7,174 bases of DNA. It comes from an uncultured bacterium. GTDB lineage: Bacteria; Bacillota; Clostridia; Lachnospirales; Lachnospiraceae. Under the pieces are notes generated by a model. The model was given only the letters and a program-made list of their open reading frames with translations, ran no database searches and was not told where the DNA came from. Where the stretch lies: contig CAJMNR010000076.1 of the NCBI GenBank assembly GCA_905214875.1, positions 1 through 7,174 of the forward strand. The letters run 5' to 3'. A program made the translations under genes and the position numbers. Positions within the stretch are counted from its first letter, which is position 1; each line of letters begins with the position of its first letter. This document shows positions 1 through 5,632 of this stretch, piece by piece.

Positions 1-81
1 ACAAATGTCTTGTAACCAAGACATCGTTAGAATGTGTAGTTTTTAAGGTATAAAGGCCTTTTAAGAAGGCAGCTTGACAAG
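1..81 (+). other. 3' tail of an upstream transcription unit, no coding sequence
   Basis: This stretch contains two small hairpins before the terminator. Arms 5-12 and 17-24 pair perfectly (8 bp) around the loop TAAC, and arms 56-60 and 66-70 pair (GCCTT/AAGGC) around a 5-base loop. No open reading frame with a ribosome binding site is seen on either strand. Tandem hairpins followed by a strong terminator would fit the trailer of a stable RNA operon (5S rRNA or tRNA). That is inferred only from the style and from the rRNA-type leader at the other end of the window; no rRNA or tRNA bases are recognisable here. Confidence 0.35.
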
Positions 82-102
82 AAAAGAACTGTTAGAGATA
101 AC
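74..102 (+). promoter_or_regulatory. candidate sigma-A promoter overlapping a terminator
   Basis: A perfect -35 hexamer TTGACA (74-79) is followed, after 17 bases, by GATAAC (97-102), a 4/6 match to the -10 consensus. Start of transcription would be near 109, just ahead of the structured block at 120-242. The -10 lies inside the terminator hairpin, which is unusual and lowers confidence. A chance TTGACA in A+T-rich DNA is the alternative. Confidence 0.3.
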
Positions 103-114
103 AGTTCTTTTTTT
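82..114 (+). terminator. intrinsic terminator, strong on + strand
   Basis: Arms 82-94 and 99-111 form a perfect 13-bp stem closed by the tetraloop GAGA, and a run of seven T residues (108-114) overlaps the 3' arm and follows it. The + strand has the better U-tract. The reverse strand also has the stem, with a weaker TTTTCTT tail, so bidirectional use is possible. It ends whatever unit enters from the left edge of the window. Confidence 0.85.
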
Positions 115-119
115 GATTT

Positions 120-242
120 ACGCGGGAAACGAGCCAAGGTCATGCAAGCAGGACTTTGGCGACTGCCGTGATAACAAGAGAAACTCGCAGAGCGTGTTTC
201 TTCTCGTTTAAGCGTGCAATGATCTAAAGTGTCGAAGACACT
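120..242 (+). ncRNA. candidate structured RNA of unknown family
   Basis: About 49% of bases 121-260 are G or C, against a much more A+T-rich surround, and the block folds well. Closing stem: ACGC (120-123) pairs with GCGT (212-215), then AAACGAG (127-133) pairs with CTCGTTT (203-209). Inside it are a hairpin with 8-bp arms 134-141 and 152-159 and a hairpin with arms 179-184 and 196-201 plus an inner CGC/GCG. A separate hairpin follows (228-233 with 237-242, loop GAA). The non-Watson-Crick pairs (G138-T155, G178-T202) are G-U on the + strand and A-C on the other, which mildly favours + transcription. A candidate promoter lies at 74-102 and a terminator at 471-516. I do not recognise it as 6S, SRP, tmRNA, RNase P or a known riboswitch. 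It could also be a dispersed intergenic repeat. Strand and ends are uncertain. Confidence 0.35.
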
Positions 243-278
243 CTGTTGGCGAAAATTGAACAAGTCACTTAAGAAAAG

Positions 279-393
279 TTATACACAGTATATACTGCAT
301 TAGAGGAGGGATATCCACAAAATCAGAAACAATCCTCAAAACGCTTCGGATTATGTGTATAAAAGTATGAATTTTAGAATAGAGTGTGGATAG
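279..393. promoter_or_regulatory. symmetric cluster of four DnaA-box-like 9-mers
   Basis: TTATACACA at 279-287 (+) and its reverse complement at 354-362 (-) both match the TTATNCACA DnaA-box consensus exactly. ATATCCACA at 311-319 (+) and CTATCCACA read on the minus strand at 385-393 each differ from TTATCCACA only at the first base. The outer spacings are 32 and 31 bases, so the ++/-- arrangement is nearly symmetric about position 336. A 12-base perfect palindrome, CAGTATATACTG (286-297), overlaps the first box. The sites suggest DnaA binding, but no dnaA, dnaN, rpmH or rnpA is in the window, so a chromosomal origin is not demonstrated. Confidence 0.45.
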
Positions 394-470
394 AGAAAAA
401 TATTCTGAAAAATAAGAAAACTTAATTTATTGTATAATAATTTCACTATATAAAAAGTAAAAACACTTAA
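394..470. other. A+T-rich stretch beside the DnaA-box cluster
   Basis: Almost every base between 394 and 470 is A or T, with only scattered G or C. It includes an isolated TATAAT at 433-438 without a fitting -35. Easily melted DNA next to DnaA boxes is what a duplex-unwinding element looks like, but A+T-rich intergenic DNA is common in this kind of genome. No coding sequence is seen. Confidence 0.3.
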
Positions 471-516
471 AAAACAGGTTATTTGTCGAAAACGATGGAT
501 AATCTGTTTTTATTTT
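471..516 (+). terminator. intrinsic terminator with no gene in front of it
   Basis: Arms 471-488 and 493-510 pair over all 18 positions around the loop AAAA. Four pairs (478-503, 483-498, 484-497, 485-496) are G-U wobbles that exist only in + strand RNA. The 3' arm ends in TTTT and runs into TATTTTA. The wobbles make it directional: it should stop rightward transcripts arriving from 115-470, where no protein gene is found. It also insulates the gene that starts at 765. Confidence 0.65.
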
Positions 517-615
517 ATGGAAAGAAAATACGAATAAAAGGAATGTATGTAAGGGTCAGAAGCGCTGAGTTTACCAACATTATTTTACTGCATTTAGTGA
601 TAAAAGGATTTATAG

Positions 616-651
616 TAAATACTAATGAATGGTATTAATAAATACTAATAC
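616..651. repeat. direct repeat TAAATACTAAT, two copies 23 bases apart
   Basis: TAAATACTAAT occurs at 616-626 and again at 639-649. The second copy overlaps an inverted repeat GTATTA (632-637) / TAATAC (646-651). The spacing of about two helical turns and the position roughly 30-65 bases upstream of the candidate -35 would suit an activator or repressor site. The bases are simple A+T-rich words, so chance is a real alternative. Confidence 0.4.
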
Positions 652-680
652 TAAAATTGTTTTTTTTTTTGTAAAAAACA

Positions 681-709
681 TAGACAACTTCATATCCAAG
701 TGGTAGATT
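681..709 (+). promoter_or_regulatory. candidate sigma-A promoter for the PHP gene
   Basis: TAGACA (681-686) matches the -35 consensus at 5 of 6 positions. A 17-base spacer leads to TAGATT (704-709), a 4/6 match to TATAAT. Transcription would begin near 716, giving a leader of about 50 bases before the GTG start. The T11 tract lies immediately upstream of the -35. Confidence 0.35.
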
Positions 710-749
710 TGATTGATGTAAGAGGAATCATCTTAACAATACAAACAAA

Positions 750-755
750 AAGGAG
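750..755 (+). promoter_or_regulatory. ribosome binding site deciding the GTG start at 765
   Basis: AAGGAG ends 9 bases before GTG at 765. The next in-frame ATG lies inside the hydrophobic core of the signal peptide, so this GTG is the only start that keeps a full export signal. Confidence 0.85.
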
Positions 756-764
756 AAAAGGTTA

Positions 765-3700
765 GTGAAAATATTCGCGAGACAAAAACGTATATTTGCC
801 GGAGCATTAGCTTTTATCATGGTAATGAGTACTGTACTCAGTTATGATGTCACAGCTTATGCAGAAAACGCAAATGCTGCAACAGAAAAAGCAGTTCAAA
901 CAACCTCAGCCACTGAAAATGCAATGGAATTACAAATTGCATCATGGGGAGGAAATTCCAATATTAATGGAGCATTAGAAATTTATGCGGATTTAGATAG
1001 CCCAAATGATGGACTAGATAAGAGTGCAAAATTAACACTAATGCAAGGTGGAAAAAATGTTTCCCCAGTAATCATTCCAACGACTGGATCGAATTACTAT
1101 ATGGGTGGTACAGGATTAGCATCTGGAGATTATTATAATATTGAGCTAAGTGCAAAAAAATATGCTAATATTCAGATGTCATTTCGAATGAGAGGGACTG
1201 CATCAGGACCACAGTCTTATGAGGTACAATACAGTGTAGATGGAACTACATTTACGACGGCAACTACATTTAAATTAGCAGTAGCGAAAGAATATCAAAC
1301 AATTGAATTAGCACTTCCAGAAGGCGCTAATAACGCAGAAAACTTAACAATACGTTTTGTGGCAGGTGATAAGAATTTTAACGGTGGAGTCCCAGATAAA
1401 TCGGCTACAAGCAGAATTGATTCATTAAAGATTACAGGAAATCCATATGAATCAGAAGATATCTGTAGTATTGTTACAATTGAGCCAAGTTCTAGTGAAA
1501 TCAAAAAGGGACAAGAATTAACAATGTCTACAGCAACGACCGGTGCTGAAATCTACTACTCTTTCAATGGAGAAAATTACGAATTATATGATGATTCAAA
1601 CAAACCAGTGGTACATAGCTTCCCTGCTACAGTGACTGCATATGCAAAGATGGCAGGAAAAGAAGAATCTATCGTCATGGAAAGAGAATATACACAATCT
1701 AAAGTGTTACCTGTAACAGCAAGCCCTAACGGAGGCGCTATTACATCATCTACGAAAATCACATTAGCAACAAAGACAGAAGACGCAACAATTTGTTACT
1801 CATTTGATAACGGAACGACATGGGAAACTTATAACAACGACGAAAAGTTGACAGTTCCTCAATTACCAGCCGATGTTACTGTAAAGGCGACAAAAGAAGG
1901 CTATGAAGACAGTACGTTAACAACATTGAAATATACAGAGCGTCAAAATGAAAATTATAATATCTACTTTGGACAACTTCATTCTCATACAAACTATTCC
2001 GATGGAGCTGGTTCAGCTGAAGAAGCATTCCAATATGCAAGTAATGCAGATCAAATTGATTTCTTAGCAATTACAGATCACTCAAATTCTTTTGATGGAA
2101 TTGAAACAGCGGACATCCTAGGCGCTTCAGACAGTACTGAATGGGCAGAAGGTCATGAACTTGCAAAAAAATATACAACAGATGATTTTGTTGGTATTTT
2201 TGGATTTGAAATGACTTGGTCTAATGGTCTGGGACACATTAATACTTTTAATTCTGATGGATTTCAGTCTCGTACACAATCCGCGTTTTCATCTTATTCA
2301 ACAGCATTACAAAACTATTACGCACAATTAAAGAAAGATACATCAACAATCAGTCAGTTTAACCATCCTGGTACATCATTTGGAGATTTTAGTGACTTCG
2401 CATATTATGATGAAGAAATTGATAACTTGATCACGTTAGTGGAAGTTGGTAATGGTGAAGGAGCAATTGGTAGCTCAGGATACTTCCCATCTTATGAATA
2501 CTATACACGTGCATTAGATAAAGGATGGCATGTGGCACCAACAAATAACCAAGATAACCATAAAGGTAGATGGGGAGATGCCAACACAGGCCGTACAGTA
2601 ATCTTAGCTGATACGTTAACAGAAGAATCTATTTATGATGCAATCCGTAACTATCGTACGTATGCAACAGAAGATGATGATTTAGAAATCACATATACAT
2701 TAGATGATAATGTTATGGGATCCATTCTTCCAGAAGGCATGACTGGTGATAAGGTTAACCTTAAAGTAGATTTAAAAGATAAAACAGATGACCAAATCGG
2801 TACAGTACAAGTAGTCGTTAATGGCGGACTTGTAATCGACAGCAAAAAGGTAACATCAAATCAAGAAACAGTGACATTTGATGTACCAGCGGATTATTCT
2901 TATTATTATATTAAAGTAGTTCAAGCAGATGGTGACATTGCAGTAACAGCTCCAGTTTGGATTGGTGATGTAGAAGCAGTTGGTATCTCTAGCGTATCTG
3001 CTGACTCAGACCTTCCAATCAAAGGACAGGCATTAAACTTATCCTTAGAGTTATTCAATAATGAATCAGAACCACTTGTTATTGATAAAATTGAATTCTC
3101 TTTAGATGATAAAGTAATCCATACTGCAGACTTAGAAAAAGCTGGGTTAACTCAGGTTGCGGCTAAAGGTACAGGGTCTTATTCATTCGCCTATACACAT
3201 AATGCTGCAGGAGCCGCAAACATTAATGTTACAGTATATGCTTCCTTAAATGGAAATGAAAAAGTTTATAAAGATGTAATCAAATTGAATTATACAGTTC
3301 CAGAAATGGTAACGAAGGTTTTAGTGGATGGAACACATTATAATGATTATGTAAATGGTTACTATGGTGGAAATCTTGGTAACTTTACAAAAATCGCTTC
3401 TGAAAGCTACTCAAACGTAGAAATCGTAACAGATCAATTTACAAAAGAAAAGTTAGCAGACTGTGATTTATTAATCATTTCTGCGCCAGCGAAGAAAAAT
3501 GCAACATCAAATACAGGTGCCTATACAGTTTCTCATTTTGAAGATGACTTCCTTGAATTAGTGAAAGAGTATGTACAAAACGGCGGTACAGTAATCGTAT
3601 CTGGTATTGCTGATTACCAGGATAGTACAGATTGTCAATCTTCTCGAGAACTAAATAAGTTATTAGAAGCAATCGGAGCAACAATCCGTATTAACAGTGA

Positions 3701-5528
3701 TGAATTATATGATACAGAGAACAATGGCGGACAGGCATATCGTTTATATCTAACAGAGTTCAATAAAGATGATAAGTTCATGGCTAACATTAAAGATGGC
3801 CAGACGTATAGTGCTTACAGCGGATGTTCTATTGATATCACAAATGCAGGACAAGATACAGCAACTGCAAAAGCAGCTCAATGGCTGGTAAAAGGTCATG
3901 ATACAACATATTCCGTAAATACGAAAGATGACGACGGTAATAAGATCACTCAAACAGAAGCGGTTGCCAAAGGTGAAGTTGTTGCATTAGCAAGACAAGA
4001 ACTTGCTGGAGGCGGTAACGTATTTGTTGGTGGTACTGTATTCATGTCTGACTTTGAAGTAAAAGCAGAATTAGATAACATCTGGGATCTTCCATATGCA
4101 AACCGTACAATTATGGAAAATATCTTAGCTGAGATTAAAGCAGAACTTCCTGTAACAACAATTGCAGAAGCAAGAAAAGGTAACTTAAATGAAGTTTATC
4201 ATATTCGAGGAAGAGTAACTGCTGGTACAGATAACAAATCAAATAAGTTCTTTGATACAATCTATATCCAGGATGAAACAGGCGGTATTACAATTTTCCC
4301 TTATGCAGAGGATGGATTAAAGGTAGGCGCTTTAGTTGATATCGTAGGTTATGTAGATGAATATCAAGGAGATCGTGAACTTCAAATTATCGAGAGTACG
4401 ATTATCGATAACGAAAAATTAGAAGAAGTAACGCCTAAGAAACTAAGTGCCAAAGATGCTATGGATTATGATAACTATGGTGGTCAGTTAGTCCAAGTAG
4501 AAGGTACGGTAGAAGAAGTTGAGGGTAATGATACATCAATAAGCCAACTTAAAGTAAAAGATGAAAATGGCGATATAGCGACTGTATTTATTGATGGTTA
4601 TATTTTATCTGGAACGACAGGTAAGAATGAATTAGCTAAGACAATTAAAGTTGGAACAAAAATATCTGCAGTGGGCTTATTATATAAACATCCAGAAGGT
4701 TCTTCTGATGTATCCGTACCTTGTCTACGTGTTCGTAATACGGATGAAGTAAAGGCGATTGCTGACACTACAGAACCAGTAGCAACTACAGAACCAGTAG
4801 CAACTACAGAACCAGTAGCAACTACAGAACCAGTAGCAACTACAGAACCAGTAGTAACCCCAAAACCAGTAGTAACTCCAAAGCCAACAACAACGAAAAA
4901 ACCAACAACAACGAAAAAGCCAACAACAACGGTAAAACCAACAGTAAAACCAACAGCTAAGCCAGTTGCAAAACCAGCAAAAGTGTCTAATCTGAAAGTG
5001 AAGACAGCAACAACAAGTTCTGTTACACTCTCATGGAAAAAGGCAAGTAAAGCAAAAGGATATGTTGTAGAACAATATAAGAATAAGAAATGGACTAAGA
5101 TTAAGACAACTAGCGCTACTTCTTATAAAGTAACAAAATTAAAAGCTGGTACGACTTATAAGTTCAGAGTACGTGCGTATACGAAAGCAAGTAACGGAAA
5201 ATATGTATATGGTTCTTATTCAAAAACGTTGACTACTGCAACAAAACCAGCTACACCAAAAATCACTTTGAAGAGAAAAGGTACAACAGTGACTGCTTCT
5301 TGGAAAAAGATTAGCGGAGCTTCCGGATACGAAGTATACAGATCTACAAAGAAAAATTCAGGATATAAGAAAGTAACTACAAATAAGAAAGTTTCCAAAG
5401 TGACATATAAAGCTACGAAACTGAAAAAAGGCAAAACTTATTACTTTAAGGTTAGAGCTTATAAGACAGTGAACGGTAAGAAAGTTTACAGTAATTATAG
5501 TAGTGTGAAATCTGTAAAAATCAAATAG
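765..5528 (+). CDS. secreted multidomain PHP-family metallo-phosphoesterase (CehA/McbA-like)
   Basis: The 1587-residue product begins with a classical signal peptide: basic MKIFARQKR, hydrophobic residues 10-26, likely cleavage after AYA (33). Residues about 50-226 form a beta-rich module, and 230-395 two chitobiase-C-terminal-like repeats (IYYSFNG, ICYSFDN). The PHP domain spans about 400-640 with the expected metal ligands: H406/H408 (LHSHTNYSDG), D438/H439 (ITDHS), E482 and H491, H534 (FNHPG), E560, and D597/H599 (NNQDNH). A CehA-type tail and Ig-like module follow. Residues 852-1128 resemble a class I amidotransferase-like fold (VLVDGTHY, GGTVIVSG) without an obvious nucleophilic cysteine. 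Two OB-fold-like modules (about 1132-1220 and 1222-1330), a Thr/Pro linker and two lysine-rich Fn3 domains (1406-1493, 1494-1587) complete it. No LPXTG is present. PHP proteins hydrolyse phosphoesters using metals; OB-like modules often bind nucleic acid. An extracellular nuclease or phosphodiesterase role is inference. The hydrolase family call is firm, the substrate unknown. Confidence 0.88.
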   Translation: MKIFARQKRIFAGALAFIMVMSTVLSYDVTAYAENANAATEKAVQTTSATENAMELQIASWGGNSNINGALEIYADLDSPNDGLDKSAKLTLMQGGKNVSPVIIPTTGSNYYMGGTGLASGDYYNIELSAKKYANIQMSFRMRGTASGPQSYEVQYSVDGTTFTTATTFKLAVAKEYQTIELALPEGANNAENLTIRFVAGDKNFNGGVPDKSATSRIDSLKITGNPYESEDICSIVTIEPSSSEIKKGQELTMSTATTGAEIYYSFNGENYELYDDSNKPVVHSFPATVTAYAKMAGKEESIVMEREYTQSKVLPVTASPNGGAITSSTKITLATKTEDATICYSFDNGTTWETYNNDEKLTVPQLPADVTVKATKEGYEDSTLTTLKYTERQNENYNIYFGQLHSHTNYSDGAGSAEEAFQYASNADQIDFLAITDHSNSFDGIETADILGASDSTEWAEGHELAKKYTTDDFVGIFGFEMTWSNGLGHINTFNSDGFQSRTQSAFSSYSTALQNYYAQLKKDTSTISQFNHPGTSFGDFSDFAYYDEEIDNLITLVEVGNGEGAIGSSGYFPSYEYYTRALDKGWHVAPTNNQDNHKGRWGDANTGRTVILADTLTEESIYDAIRNYRTYATEDDDLEITYTLDDNVMGSILPEGMTGDKVNLKVDLKDKTDDQIGTVQVVVNGGLVIDSKKVTSNQETVTFDVPADYSYYYIKVVQADGDIAVTAPVWIGDVEAVGISSVSADSDLPIKGQALNLSLELFNNESEPLVIDKIEFSLDDKVIHTADLEKAGLTQVAAKGTGSYSFAYTHNAAGAANINVTVYASLNGNEKVYKDVIKLNYTVPEMVTKVLVDGTHYNDYVNGYYGGNLGNFTKIASESYSNVEIVTDQFTKEKLADCDLLIISAPAKKNATSNTGAYTVSHFEDDFLELVKEYVQNGGTVIVSGIADYQDSTDCQSSRELNKLLEAIGATIRINSDELYDTENNGGQAYRLYLTEFNKDDKFMANIKDGQTYSAYSGCSIDITNAGQDTATAKAAQWLVKGHDTTYSVNTKDDDGNKITQTEAVAKGEVVALARQELAGGGNVFVGGTVFMSDFEVKAELDNIWDLPYANRTIMENILAEIKAELPVTTIAEARKGNLNEVYHIRGRVTAGTDNKSNKFFDTIYIQDETGGITIFPYAEDGLKVGALVDIVGYVDEYQGDRELQIIESTIIDNEKLEEVTPKKLSAKDAMDYDNYGGQLVQVEGTVEEVEGNDTSISQLKVKDENGDIATVFIDGYILSGTTGKNELAKTIKVGTKISAVGLLYKHPEGSSDVSVPCLRVRNTDEVKAIADTTEPVATTEPVATTEPVATTEPVATTEPVVTPKPVVTPKPTTTKKPTTTKKPTTTVKPTVKPTAKPVAKPAKVSNLKVKTATTSSVTLSWKKASKAKGYVVEQYKNKKWTKIKTTSATSYKVTKLKAGTTYKFRVRAYTKASNGKYVYGSYSKTLTTATKPATPKITLKRKGTTVTASWKKISGASGYEVYRSTKKNSGYKKVTTNKKVSKVTYKATKLKKGKTYYFKVRAYKTVNGKKVYSNYSSVKSVKIK
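4767..4856 (+). repeat. five tandem 18-bp units encoding TTEPVA
   Basis: The unit ACTACAGAACCAGTAGCA repeats four times without a base change, and a fifth copy differs by one base (GTA for GCA, giving TTEPVV). It encodes residues 1335-1364, the start of the Thr/Pro linker between the OB-like modules and the Fn3 domains. Identity at synonymous positions means recent expansion or homogenisation. Gains or losses stay in frame and would only change linker length. Confidence 0.95.
4884..4937 (+). repeat. three 18-bp units encoding PTTTKK
   Basis: Units at 4884-4901, 4902-4919 and 4920-4937 encode PTTTKK, PTTTKK and PTTTVK. This second family of repeats shares the 18-bp period of the preceding TTEPVA tract but is positively charged, so the linker changes from acidic to basic along its length just before the basic Fn3 domains. 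Confidence 0.85.
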
Positions 5529-5534
5529 TTAGAA

Positions 5535-5577
5535 AACTACCTGTATGCCTTGGAAATAACCAGGGCAACAGGCAGTT
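5535..5577 (+). terminator. long intergenic hairpin, possible weak terminator or processing site
   Basis: It begins seven bases after the PHP gene stop. Arms 5535-5544 and 5568-5577 pair at 9 of 10 positions, and inner arms 5547-5553 and 5560-5566 pair fully (one G-U) around the loop AAATAA. It is followed by ATAAGCTTAT (5578-5587, itself a palindrome) rather than a T run, so efficient termination is doubtful. It may reduce read-through into the next gene or stabilise the upstream mRNA. Confidence 0.45.
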
Positions 5578-5620
5578 ATAAGCTTATTTATGCATGAGGA
5601 AGAAAACATAAGAAAACATT

Positions 5621-5626
5621 TGAGGT
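5621..5626 (+). promoter_or_regulatory. ribosome binding site deciding the TTG start at 5633
   Basis: TGAGGT lies 6 bases before TTG at 5633. The alternative ATG at 5669 has AAAGGA directly abutting it with no spacing, and starting there would remove the basic residues preceding the first membrane helix. The TTG start is therefore preferred. Confidence 0.75.
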
Positions 5627-5632
5627 ATTAAA

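Larger units (their letters stand above)
517..764 (+). promoter_or_regulatory. upstream region of the PHP protein gene
   Basis: This interval carries no open reading frame of note. It holds a directly repeated 11-mer (616-626 and 639-649), a T11 tract (660-670), a candidate promoter (681-709) and the ribosome binding site. I looked for a cyclic-di-GMP or other riboswitch around 550-600 and found no convincing conserved core. Confidence 0.5.

Noticed and set aside
27..263. Minus-strand 78-codon open frame
   Set aside because: It runs through the terminator hairpin and the structured block, has no supported ribosome binding site, and its translation shows no domain-like pattern. The openness is better explained by the palindromic DNA.
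304..309. Perfect AGGAGG Shine-Dalgarno-like sequence
   Set aside because: No ATG, GTG or TTG follows within a usable distance. The frame that follows reaches a TGA quickly, so no small gene is supported.
433..438. TATAAT in the A+T-rich stretch as a promoter
   Set aside because: No -35-like hexamer lies 16-18 bases upstream, and a terminator follows within 40 bases.
540..600. Possible riboswitch before the PHP gene
   Set aside because: Words such as GCGCTGAG and TTTACC recall riboswitch cores, but no paired stems or conserved aptamer could be assembled, and it lies upstream of the candidate promoter.
1295..3953. Several minus-strand open frames of 60-70 codons inside the PHP gene
   Set aside because: They are antisense shadows of a well-supported coding sequence, with no ribosome binding sites or recognisable protein features.
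4767..4937. CRISPR-like or mobile repeat array
   Set aside because: The repeats are contiguous 18-bp in-frame coding units without spacers, so they are a protein linker and not a CRISPR array.
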